Below are positions 8,662 through 16,506 of a stretch of DNA of 64,000 nt, piece after piece; position 1 is the first letter of the stretch; each line of letters starts with the position of its first letter. A program made the translations under genes and the position numbers. The notes under the pieces were generated by a model. That model saw only the letters and a list, made by a program, of their open reading frames with translations. It ran no database searches and was not told the origin of the DNA. Source of the stretch: CAVUAT01 sp963739545 (GTDB lineage: Bacteria; Actinomycetota; Thermoleophilia; Solirubrobacterales; 70-9); contig CAVUAT010000014.1 in assembly GCA_963739545.1 (NCBI GenBank), positions 558,001-622,000 of the forward strand, given 5' to 3'.

Positions 8662-10245
8662 TCAAGCCGACTTGATCAGGTCGGCGGCCTTCTCGCCGAT
8701 CATGATCGTCGGTGCGTTGGTGTTGCCGCCGGTGATCACCGGCATCACCGAGGCGTCGGCCACGCGGAGGCCATCGACCCCGCGGACGCGCAGTTGCGGG
8801 TCAACGACCGAGCCCTCGTCGGCGCCCATGCGGCACGTGCCGGCCGGGTGGTAGAGGAGCTCGATCTCGCTTCGCAGGAAGGCCTCGACCTCGTCGTCGC
8901 TCTCGAGGTGGGTGTCGGGGACCAGCGGACGGCCGCGCACCTCGCTCAGCGGCTCCGAGCGGCTGATCTCGATCAGCTTGCGGTAGCCCGCGACGAGTGC
9001 GGCGACGTCCTCGGGCTCGGCGAGGTGGTTGCCCACGAGGTCGGGCTTCGCGCCGGGATCGGCCGAGCGCAGCCGCAACCGCCCCCGGCTGCGCGGAGCG
9101 ATCAGCGCGGCGGCGAGCGAGAACGCGTGCCCGTCGAAGGTGTCGAAGCCATGGTCGTGGTAGTAGGCGGCGCCGAAGAGGAGCTGCACGTCCGCCGCCG
9201 GCAAGCCCGGGCGGGTGCGGATGAACGCGGTCGCTTCGCCCACGTTCGAGGTGAGCGGGCCGCTGCGGCGCAGCAGGTACTCGAGCAGGGCCTTCGGCTT
9301 TTCGGCGTCAGCGAGGTCCTCGTTGACGGTCGCCTCGAAGCAGAGCAGGAAGAAGGGGTGGTCCTGGAGGTTGTCGCCGATGGCGGGGCTGTCGACCACG
9401 GAGTCGATACCCAACTCGGCGAGGTGGGCCGCCGGCCCGATGCCGGAGAGCATCAGCAACTGCGGGCTGCCGATCGCGCCCGCCGAGAGGACGACCTCGC
9501 GGCTCGCGCTGGCGAGGTGCTCGCCGCCGCGCTTGTCGCGCCAGCGCACGCCAGCCGCGCGACCGCCCTCGATCGCGACGCCGAGCGCGGTTGCGTTCGG
9601 CTCTACGGTCACGTTCGGCCGCTTCATCGCCGGGCGCAGGTAGGCGTCGGCGGCGCTCCAGCGGCGGCCCTTGCGCTGGTTCACGGGGCACATGGCGACG
9701 CCGTCCTGCTCGGGCGAGTTGATGTCGTCGTTGTGCGGGATCCCCGCCTTCTGGGCGGCCTCCATGAAACGGGCCGTGATCTTCCGAGGCGCCACCTGCT
9801 CCGCGACGTTGACGGGGCCGCCAGAGCCGTGGATCTCGGTCGTGCCGTGGCGCTCGTCGTTCTCGGAGCGCTTGAAGTACGGCAGTACGTCCTCGTAGGC
9901 CCAGCCCTCGCAGCCCGACTCGCTCCAGCCGTCGTAGTCGAGGGGGCGGCCGCGCACCCACATCATCGCGTTCATCGAGCTCGATCCCCCGAAGCCCTTG
10001 CCGCGCGGCACATAGAGGTCGCGGTCGTCCAGATGGGGCTCGGGACCCGTGCTGTGGTCCCAGTCGAGCTTCGTGCGGAACTGCTTCGCGAAGGCCGCCG
10101 GGATCTTGATGTTGGGCGAGCGGTCCCTGCCTCCGGCCTCGAGCACCAGCACCGAGGCGTTCGGGTCCTCGCTCAATCGCGATGCGACCGCGCAGCCCGC
10201 CGACCCGGCTCCCACGATCACGTAGTCGAAGGACTCGTCGGCCAT
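8662..10245 (-). CDS. GMC family FAD oxidoreductase (choline dehydrogenase-like)
   Basis: 527 residues. The N-terminal FAD-binding motif YVIVGAGSAGCAVASRL, the GMC signature PRGKGFGGSSSMNAMMW near residue 85, and the C-terminal LYHPAGTCRMG (active-site His) and DASVMPVITGGNTNAPTIMI are all seen. The family oxidises alcohols to aldehydes; close relatives include choline dehydrogenase and alkane-pathway alcohol dehydrogenases. Substrate unknown. It follows the antiporter by 14 bases and precedes the metallo-hydrolase by 7, so it belongs to the same transcription unit. No signal peptide. Confidence 0.9.
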   Translation of the reverse strand: MADESFDYVIVGAGSAGCAVASRLSEDPNASVLVLEAGGRDRSPNIKIPAAFAKQFRTKLDWDHSTGPEPHLDDRDLYVPRGKGFGGSSSMNAMMWVRGRPLDYDGWSESGCEGWAYEDVLPYFKRSENDERHGTTEIHGSGGPVNVAEQVAPRKITARFMEAAQKAGIPHNDDINSPEQDGVAMCPVNQRKGRRWSAADAYLRPAMKRPNVTVEPNATALGVAIEGGRAAGVRWRDKRGGEHLASASREVVLSAGAIGSPQLLMLSGIGPAAHLAELGIDSVVDSPAIGDNLQDHPFFLLCFEATVNEDLADAEKPKALLEYLLRRSGPLTSNVGEATAFIRTRPGLPAADVQLLFGAAYYHDHGFDTFDGHAFSLAAALIAPRSRGRLRLRSADPGAKPDLVGNHLAEPEDVAALVAGYRKLIEISRSEPLSEVRGRPLVPDTHLESDDEVEAFLRSEIELLYHPAGTCRMGADEGSVVDPQLRVRGVDGLRVADASVMPVITGGNTNAPTIMIGEKAADLIKSA

Positions 10246-10259
10246 CGGCGCGAGGCTAC

Positions 10260-11495
10260 CTATCTACTGCTGATGCCGGGGTCGAGCGCCTTGGGCGGAA
10301 GCCAGCGCCGGGCGAGCGGCGCGGCCGTCGTCCCGTGCACGAAGAGCGAGACCCCGACGCAGACGATGACCGTCCACACCATCGTCTCGATCTCGTCCGC
10401 GGCGAAGACGCCGGCGCCGACCGCTATCGCCGCGTAGTACAACGAGCCGACACCGCGCACCCCGAACCAGCCCACGAAGGCGCGCTCGGGAGCGGGCGTG
10501 CTCGAACGCAGCATCGCGATCGCGACCGCGAGCGGGCGGATCGCCAGAAGCAGCACCGGGACCAGCAGCCAGCCGCTCAGGCCCGGCGCCTCGAGGCCGT
10601 CGAGGGTGAGCATGCTGCCGAGCACCAACACCACGGCGAGCTCGCCGAACTTCTCGACCGACTCGGCGCCGTCGTGAATGCGCTTGTTGCTCTCGTGGCC
10701 GTGCTCGTAGCGGCGCAGCGCGACGCCACCGACGAAGGCGGCCACGAACCCGTACGCGCCCGCGACCTCGGTGAGGCCGTAGAGCAGCAGCACCGTCGGG
10801 ATCGCAAGCCACGGGTCGAACGCCTCGGCGAGAAGGTTGCGGTCGCGCAGGTAGACGGCGAGCGCGCCGATCCCGTAGCCGACCGCAGCCCCGATCGCGA
10901 CGGCGACCCCGATCGCGTAGAGAACGTCGGCGGCGAGCCATTCCCCGAGCCAGCCGGTGCCGCCCTCGTCGGCTACGAACAGACCGAGAAAGAGGAAGGG
11001 GAGCGCGAGTCCGTCGTTCAGTCCCGCCTCGCCGGTGATCGAGAAGTTCGGCTCGTGCTCGTTCTCGTCACCGGGAGGCCCGACGCCGATGTCGCCGGCG
11101 AGCACCGGGTCTGTCGGCGCCAGCATCGCGCCAAGCACGACCGCAGCCCCGAGCGAGAGCCCCATCACCTGGGTGCCGAACAGCGCGACGGCGCCGATCG
11201 TCAGCGGCATCGCCACGATCAGGAGGCGCGCCACCCCTCCCCAGGACTCGCGGTTCAGAGGCCGGTCGAGCTTCAGGCCGGTGCCGAACAGCGCGATGAT
11301 CACCGCCAGCTCGGTCAGCCGCTCGATCAGCGACTCGTCCTCGAGCGGGTCGATCCAGTCCACTCCCGCGAGCTGGATCACCACGGCGGCGCCCGCCCCA
11401 AGGCCGAGGTAGATGATGCTCGCCGAGAAGGCGCGCTCGTGCTCGTGGGAGAGCGCGCCGATCGCCGCGAACACGGCGATCCCGCAGAAGATCAA
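10260..11495 (-). CDS. Cation:proton antiporter (CPA1/NhaP type)
   Basis: 411 residues with about 11-12 hydrophobic segments. GAMLAPTDPVLAGD near residue 110 and TGEAGLNDGLALPF near residue 150 match the ion-binding TDPV and ND motifs of Na+/H+ exchangers. The listed start is a TTG at 11495. The frame stays open upstream with residues resembling a normal antiporter N-terminus (FADPVAIGL) and only CTG codons up to the sigma-factor stop at 11555, so the true N-terminus may be about 18 residues longer. Membrane-located ion or pH homeostasis. Third gene after the ECF41 promoter. Confidence 0.85.
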   Translation of the reverse strand: MIFCGIAVFAAIGALSHEHERAFSASIIYLGLGAGAAVVIQLAGVDWIDPLEDESLIERLTELAVIIALFGTGLKLDRPLNRESWGGVARLLIVAMPLTIGAVALFGTQVMGLSLGAAVVLGAMLAPTDPVLAGDIGVGPPGDENEHEPNFSITGEAGLNDGLALPFLFLGLFVADEGGTGWLGEWLAADVLYAIGVAVAIGAAVGYGIGALAVYLRDRNLLAEAFDPWLAIPTVLLLYGLTEVAGAYGFVAAFVGGVALRRYEHGHESNKRIHDGAESVEKFGELAVVLVLGSMLTLDGLEAPGLSGWLLVPVLLLAIRPLAVAIAMLRSSTPAPERAFVGWFGVRGVGSLYYAAIAVGAGVFAADEIETMVWTVIVCVGVSLFVHGTTAAPLARRWLPPKALDPGISSR

Positions 11496-11554
11496 GCCAA
11501 TCGCGACGGGATCGGCGAATGAGAACCCGCGCTCGGCTGCGGTGATCAGTGCGC

Positions 11555-12460
11555 TCAGGGCGCCGACGTTAGCCGCGTCAGCTTCTCGGGGTTCACGACG
11601 GAGTTGACCTTCTGGATGGTGCCGTCGGCGATTTCGAGGGAGAGGACGCTGAACACCGATCCGTCCTCGCGGCGGAACACCGCCCCCGGCTGGCCGTTGA
11701 CCTCGGCCACCTGGACGGCGCCGATGTCGAACTTGTCCATCGCCTTCCCCCAGTTGCGGAGCGTCTTGGCCACCCGGCTGCGGCCGCGCAGGACCCTGGA
11801 CAGGGCGGGCGCCTTGCCGCCGCCGTCGCCGTGCAGCTCGACGTCGTCGGCGAGAAGGGCCTCGAGGCCCGCAAGGTCGCCGTCCCGGGTCGCCTCGAAG
11901 AAGCGCGCCGCCAGGCGCTCGCGCTGCTCGCGCGAGGTCTCGAACCGCGGCCGGCCCTCGTCCACGCGGGCGCGCGCCCTACTCGCCAGCTGCCGGACGG
12001 CGGGCTCGGACTTGCCGACGATGTCGGCGATACGGTCGTACGGGTAGTCGAAGACCTCGCGCAGAAGAAAGGCCGCCCGCTGCTCAGGCGTAAGACTTTC
12101 GAGAACGACGAGGAACGAGAGGGAGAGCGAGTCGGCCATCTCGGCGTGCGCCGCCGGGTCGGCCTCCTCCGTCGCCCCCTCGGTGGTCAGGATCGGCTCG
12201 GGGAGCCACTCGCCCATGTACACCTCCCGTCGCGCACGCGCCGAGCGCAACTCGTCGATCGCCAGCCTGGTCACGACAGTCGAGAGGTAGGCGCGGGGGG
12301 AGTCCACTCCGTTGCCGGCCTCGAGGGCGCGGTGCAGCCGGAGCATCCCCTCCTGCACCACGTCCTCGGCCTCTGTCGCGCTGCCCAGCATCCGGTACGC
12401 GATCGAGAAGGCCAGGGGGCGGAGCTCCTCGTAGACCTCGCCGCTCGGCTCGGCGTCCAT
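11555..12460 (-). CDS. ECF41-family RNA polymerase sigma factor with SnoaL-like C-terminus
   Basis: 301 residues. Sigma region 2 (AYRMLGSATEAEDVVQEGMLRLH) and region 4 (LTPEQRAAFLLREVFDYPYDRIADIVG) are followed by a ~110-residue SnoaL/NTF2-like domain ending in NPEKL, equivalent to the ECF41 NPDKL signature. The linker WLPEP is also typical. In ECF41 factors the C-terminal domain acts in place of an anti-sigma factor and modulates activity. The gene starts one base after the epimerase stop and is thus likely co-transcribed and autoregulated from the ECF41-type promoter at 13444-13470. Confidence 0.92.
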   Translation of the reverse strand: MDAEPSGEVYEELRPLAFSIAYRMLGSATEAEDVVQEGMLRLHRALEAGNGVDSPRAYLSTVVTRLAIDELRSARARREVYMGEWLPEPILTTEGATEEADPAAHAEMADSLSLSFLVVLESLTPEQRAAFLLREVFDYPYDRIADIVGKSEPAVRQLASRARARVDEGRPRFETSREQRERLAARFFEATRDGDLAGLEALLADDVELHGDGGGKAPALSRVLRGRSRVAKTLRNWGKAMDKFDIGAVQVAEVNGQPGAVFRREDGSVFSVLSLEIADGTIQKVNSVVNPEKLTRLTSAP

Positions 12461-12461
12461 C

Positions 12462-13409
12462 TCAGGAGAGCCCCCGCGCGAACCCGTCGCGCCAGCTCGC
12501 GAACTCCGGCCGCCAGCCGAGCTCGCGCCTGGCCTTTGCGTTGGACGCGCCCCGGATGTCGTTCATCATCACGACCGCCGCGGGACCGGCGACGATGCGC
12601 CCGAGGAGCGCAGGGACCCGCATCGGCTTCTTCGCGCCGAGCGCCTTGGCCAGGAACGGAAGCCACTCCGAAACCGGAGCGGGCTCGTCGTCCACCACGG
12701 CGTAGAGCCCCGGCCCGCCTCGCTCCACAGCCGCGACCGTGGCCGAGGCCGCGTCGGCGATGTGGACGAAGGACCACATGCCCGACCCCTTGCCGACGAG
12801 GGGCAGCTTCCGCTTGCGGACCGTCTCGACCATCGAGCCATCGGGGTGGGCGGCCAATGACGTGTTCGGGCCGTAGAACCCGCCGTAGCGAAGGACAACG
12901 CCCTCGATCCCCTCCGCCCCGGTCACGGCGGACTCGAGGTGGCTGATCGCCGCGAGCATCTCGACCACGCCCTTCGGCGGATCGTCCGTCAGCGGTGCGT
13001 CCTCGTCCTTGACGAGGCTGCCCTCCCGGGCGAACGGCCAGCCGGTGAAGCTCTGCCCGATGTAGCGCCTCGCCCCGGCGGCAATGGCCGCCGAGAGCAG
13101 GATGTCGGTGCCCTCGGTCCGCAGCCGGTTGGTCTGCGCGAACTCCCTGTCCGGGTTCCGCCAGTCGGGATCGTCCGAGATCGCGGTCAGCTGGTTGATC
13201 ACGACGTCGGGTTCGGCCGCCGCGACCGCAGCCCCCACCGCGTCGGCGTCCAGGGCGTCGGCGACGACGGGCTCGGCGCCCATCTCGCGAAGCAGGCCCG
13301 TCTTCGACTCGCTGCGCGTCATCGCGGTCACCTCGTGGCCCGCCTCGACGAGCTGGGGCACCAGCTGCTTTCCGAGGGCGCCCGTGGCGCCCGCTACGAA
13401 GATCCTCAT
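12462..13409 (-). CDS. NAD(P)-dependent epimerase/dehydratase-like SDR
   Basis: 315 residues from ATG 13409 with AAAGGAG upstream. The N-terminal nucleotide-binding motif FVAGATGALGKQLV and an extended-SDR layout (IDINQLTAI-like NN-strand, RYIGQSFTGW, YGGFYGP) are visible. The active-site YxxxK of classical SDRs is not obvious (RRYIGQSF, RYGGFYGP), so a redox sensor or atypical role is possible. Epimerases are one of the three protein classes (COE: carboxymuconolactone decarboxylase, oxidoreductase, epimerase) typically encoded next to ECF41 factors and controlled by them. First gene of the operon. Confidence 0.85.
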   Translation of the reverse strand: MRIFVAGATGALGKQLVPQLVEAGHEVTAMTRSESKTGLLREMGAEPVVADALDADAVGAAVAAAEPDVVINQLTAISDDPDWRNPDREFAQTNRLRTEGTDILLSAAIAAGARRYIGQSFTGWPFAREGSLVKDEDAPLTDDPPKGVVEMLAAISHLESAVTGAEGIEGVVLRYGGFYGPNTSLAAHPDGSMVETVRKRKLPLVGKGSGMWSFVHIADAASATVAAVERGGPGLYAVVDDEPAPVSEWLPFLAKALGAKKPMRVPALLGRIVAGPAAVVMMNDIRGASNAKARRELGWRPEFASWRDGFARGLS

Positions 13410-13443
13410 TGTGGGCTCCTTTCGTCCGGGTTCATACCCGTTT

Positions 13444-13470
13444 GACGAGATAGCGACATGGTTTGTGACA
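13444..13470 (-). promoter_or_regulatory. ECF41-type promoter
   Basis: On the minus strand TGTCACA (13470-13464), a 16-base spacer and CGTC (13447-13444) match the published ECF41 consensus (TGTCACA, then CGTC about 16 bases on). The CGTC lies 34 bases before the epimerase ATG at 13409, leaving room for a short leader and the AAAGGAG site. This is the expected autoregulated promoter of the epimerase-sigma factor unit. Confidence 0.8.
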
Positions 13471-13542
13471 CCGGACGAGGGGTCGTCAGGCCGCCCTCTG
13501 TCGGAGCGGCGGCGTACTCGCCGCGAAGGATGCCGGCGGCCG

Positions 13543-14703
13543 TTACGACCCCGACATGTGTCGGGCGATGACCACGCGCTGGATCTCGTTCGTGCCCTCG
13601 TAGATCTGGGTGATCTTGGCGTCGCGCATCATGCGCTCGACCGGGTACTCGGTGACGTAGCCATAGCCGCCGAGGACCTGGATCGCCTCGACCGTGACGG
13701 CCATCGCAGCGTCCGAGGCGAACAGCTTCGCCATCGACGTGTACTTGCCGGTGTCGGGGTGGTCGGCGTCGACCATCGAGCAGGCCCGATAGAGCAGCTC
13801 GCGCGCCGCAGCGGTGCGGGTCTCCATGTCGGCGAGCTTGAACTGGATGCCCTGCAGGTTGTTGATCGGCTTGCCGAACGCGATGCGCTCCTTGGCGTAG
13901 TCGTTGGCGTAGTCGGTCGCCCCCTGCGCGATGCCGACGGCCTGCGCCGCGGCGCCGAGCCGGGTGCGCTGCAGCGTCGCGAGCGCCACCGAGAGGCCCT
14001 TCCCCTCCGTCCCGATCAGATTCTCCGCCGGTACGCGCACGTCGGTGAACGTGGGCTGGCCCGTCGGCGAGCCCTTGATGCCGAGCTTGTGCTCCATCTT
14101 GCCCGCGTCAAAGCCGTCGCGGTCGGACTCGACGATGAAGGCGCTCATGCGGTTGTTCTCGCGGTCGGTCTTGGCGATCACGATGTAGTAGTCGGCGATC
14201 CCGGCGTTGGTGATCCAGTTCTTCTGGCCGTTGAGCACCCACTCGTCGCCGTCGCGCACCGCGGCGGTCCGCATCGAGGCGGGGTCCGATCCCGCCTCAG
14301 GCTCAGACAGCGCGAACGCCGGGGAGATCTCGCCCGTCGCAAGGCGGGGAAGCCACTTCTGCTTCTGCTCGTCGGTCCCGAAGAGCGTGATCGGCAGCGA
14401 GCCGAGCTCCTGGATCATCAGGATCAGCGCGCTCGAGGCGCAGGCCTTGGCGATCTCCTCGACGCCGACCTGCAGCATCAGCGTCCCGGTCCCGGTGCCT
14501 CCGTACTCCGACGAGAACGGGAGCCCGAGGATGTCCTGCTCGCCGAGCAGCTTGCGCACATCCCACGGGTACTCCCCGGTCGCGTCGATCTCGGCGGCTC
14601 GTGGGCGGATCTTCGCTTCCACGATCTCGCGGATCACGTCGCGGAAGTCCCGCATCTCCTGCGGGAGCTCGTAGACGGGTTGGGTCTCGGCGGTCGTGCT
14701 CAC
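13543..14703 (-). CDS. Acyl-CoA dehydrogenase
   Basis: 386 residues, the usual length. FAD/substrate signatures FALSEPEAGSDPASM near residue 133 and QVLGGYGYVTEYPVERMMRD near residue 345 are present, with the catalytic Glu in IYEGTNEIQR near residue 368. It oxidises acyl-CoA to trans-2-enoyl-CoA, passing electrons to ETF in beta-oxidation or branched-chain degradation. The catalytic Glu at the C-terminal position resembles short/medium-chain rather than isovaleryl enzymes; chain length is otherwise uncertain. Stand-alone gene, facing in the same direction as the ECF41 operon but upstream of it. Confidence 0.93.
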   Translation of the reverse strand: MSTTAETQPVYELPQEMRDFRDVIREIVEAKIRPRAAEIDATGEYPWDVRKLLGEQDILGLPFSSEYGGTGTGTLMLQVGVEEIAKACASSALILMIQELGSLPITLFGTDEQKQKWLPRLATGEISPAFALSEPEAGSDPASMRTAAVRDGDEWVLNGQKNWITNAGIADYYIVIAKTDRENNRMSAFIVESDRDGFDAGKMEHKLGIKGSPTGQPTFTDVRVPAENLIGTEGKGLSVALATLQRTRLGAAAQAVGIAQGATDYANDYAKERIAFGKPINNLQGIQFKLADMETRTAAARELLYRACSMVDADHPDTGKYTSMAKLFASDAAMAVTVEAIQVLGGYGYVTEYPVERMMRDAKITQIYEGTNEIQRVVIARHMSGS

Positions 14704-14740
14704 GACTCGGAGCTTGCCAGAACGTGGCCACGGCCGAGCC

Positions 14741-14854
14741 TCAGTTGAAGTCGATGACTCCGAACAACACGAGCATCACAAGGCTGACGGCCGCCGAGAT
14801 GAGCAGCGACCCGCCGCAGCCGAGGTTGTTGGAGAAGAACACGAACACCAACAC
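14741..14854 (-). CDS. 37-residue hydrophobic small protein
   Basis: A GTG-started reading frame encodes a 37-residue peptide beginning VLVFVFFSNNLGCGGSLL, with a second hydrophobic segment (VSLVMLVLFGVIDFN). Two short hydrophobic stretches flank a CGG turn. The stop is 37 bases from the acyl-CoA dehydrogenase start. The ribosome-binding site is weak. The composition is unlike an out-of-frame shadow, but there is no independent support. Confidence 0.45.
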   Translation of the reverse strand: MLVFVFFSNNLGCGGSLLISAAVSLVMLVLFGVIDFN

Positions 14855-14909
14855 CGCTTACCCAGCTGAGCGGAGCGCAACCCGAAAGCCCAAACGCGCG
14901 TGACCAGTC

Positions 14910-16493
14910 CTAGGCGTGCACGTTGGTCAGGCGCTCGTGCACGAAGCGCACGACCATCGCGCCTTCGCCGACGGCGGTGGCGCAGCGCTTGATCGAGCCC
15001 GAGCGAACGTCGCCGGCGGCATAGACGCCGGGAACGCTGGTCTCCAGCAACCCGTCGGCGCCGGCGTCGGAGCCCGTGAGCACGAAGCCCTTCGCGTCGC
15101 GAGCGACCGTGTCGCCTAACCAGTCGGTACACGGCTCGGCTCCGAGGAACAGGAACAGCGTCGAGAACGGCACGCGCTCGCCGTCGCGAAGCGTGACTGC
15201 CTCCAGCTCGCCGTCCGTGCCGTGGAGCTCGGCGATCTCGCTGCGATCGCGGACGATGACGCCGTATCGGTCCAGCTCGGCGAGCAGGTAGTCCGACATC
15301 GTCTCGCTGAGGTCCGCCCGGCGGTGGAGCAGGGTCACGATGGCACCACCGCGAGCGAGCCAGACGGCGGCCTGGGCCGCCGAGTTGCCGCCACCGACGA
15401 CCCCGACGCGCGTGCCGCCGCAGCGCTGGGCTTCGGGAGGGCCGGCGGCGTAGAAGACGCTGGTGCCCTCGTATGACTCGAGATCCTCAACGGGAAGGCG
15501 CCGGTACTGGGCGCCGGTGGCGAGGACCACGGCGCGCGCCGCGACCTCCCTCTCGTCCTCGAGCCTCAGCATGTGGCGCTCGACGCCCGGTTCCAGCGAG
15601 AGGACGCGGTAAGGGGTGGCGGTGCGCGCGCCGAACTTCCTCGCCTGGGTGACGGCCCGGCTCGTCAGCTCGTTGCCGCTGATCCCGGCCGGGAAGCCGA
15701 GATAGTTCTCGATCCGCCGCGAGGTACCCGCCTGCCCGCCGAGCGCAGTGCTCTCGAGCAACAGCGTGGTGAGTCCCTCCGAGGAGCCGTAGACCGCGGC
15801 GCCGAGTCCCGCAGGACCGCCGCCGATCACGGCGAGGTCGACCTCCTCGCGAGGTGCGAGCTCGGCGCCGACGCCGATCGCTCGCGCAATCTCGCCGTTC
15901 GTCGGGTTGCGCAACTCCATCCCGCCCGGCAACCTCACGATCGGGATCTCATCGGGGGCCAGCGCCTCGATCAGGGAAGCAGCCTCGGGGTCCTCGGCGT
16001 GCTCCGGGTCGCGCCAGTTGTGCGGGAGCCGGTTGCGCCGCGCGAAGTCGATGATCCGCCTCGTCTGATCCGACGACCTCGGTCCGAGAATCTCGATCCC
16101 CACTCCCTCCACCTGCTGCAGCGCCTCGCGGCGGGCCATGAAGGTCGAAAGCAGCAGGTCGGCCAAGGACCCGTCCTCGGTGAGCAGCGGGCGCAGCGCA
16201 TCGCGGTTGACGGCGATATAGCGCATCGGCTTCGTGGCCACGGCGGTCAGGTAGACCGTCTGCCCCGAGAGAAGGTTCATCTCGCCCAGGAAGCCCGAGG
16301 CCCCGTGCCGCACTATCTCGTTCCCTTCGGCGTCCTCGATCTTCGCCTCGCCATCGAGGATCGCGATGAACGGATACCGCTCGTCGCCGACCTCGAACAG
16401 GCGCTCGCCGGCCTCGGCCGTGCGCTCCTCGCCGATCGCGGCCAGCGTCGTGAGCTGGGCGTCGGAGAGAATGGGGCTCGCGTCGCTCGCCAT
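14910..16493 (-). CDS. Cyclic-nucleotide-binding domain fused to thioredoxin-reductase-like flavoprotein
   Basis: 527 residues from ATG 16493, 13 bases after the MFS stop; an ATG at 16523 would overlap that gene. Residues ~10-130 form a cNMP-binding/Crp-like beta-barrel (FLGEMNLLSGQTVYLTAVA). Residues ~135-205 are a thioredoxin-like linker (RRIIDFARRNRLPHNW), and ~220-527 a pyridine-nucleotide-disulfide oxidoreductase with AVIGGGPAGLGAAVYGSSEG, VGVVGGGNSAAQAA and GVYAAGDVRSG. The redox CxxC of true thioredoxin reductases is missing: after GGQAGTS the sequence runs RRIENYLGFP. It is probably a sensor-coupled NAD(P)H flavoprotein; the electron acceptor is unknown. Likely co-transcribed with the exporter. 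Confidence 0.9.
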   Translation of the reverse strand: MASDASPILSDAQLTTLAAIGEERTAEAGERLFEVGDERYPFIAILDGEAKIEDAEGNEIVRHGASGFLGEMNLLSGQTVYLTAVATKPMRYIAVNRDALRPLLTEDGSLADLLLSTFMARREALQQVEGVGIEILGPRSSDQTRRIIDFARRNRLPHNWRDPEHAEDPEAASLIEALAPDEIPIVRLPGGMELRNPTNGEIARAIGVGAELAPREEVDLAVIGGGPAGLGAAVYGSSEGLTTLLLESTALGGQAGTSRRIENYLGFPAGISGNELTSRAVTQARKFGARTATPYRVLSLEPGVERHMLRLEDEREVAARAVVLATGAQYRRLPVEDLESYEGTSVFYAAGPPEAQRCGGTRVGVVGGGNSAAQAAVWLARGGAIVTLLHRRADLSETMSDYLLAELDRYGVIVRDRSEIAELHGTDGELEAVTLRDGERVPFSTLFLFLGAEPCTDWLGDTVARDAKGFVLTGSDAGADGLLETSVPGVYAAGDVRSGSIKRCATAVGEGAMVVRFVHERLTNVHA

Positions 16494-16506
16494 TGGATGA
16501 GCGTAG

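Noticed and set aside
8407..10437. Plus-strand open frame of 676 codons
   Set aside because: Antisense to the GMC oxidoreductase and MBL genes, which carry complete catalytic motifs; the translation has no motif and skewed Arg/Val/Ala content.
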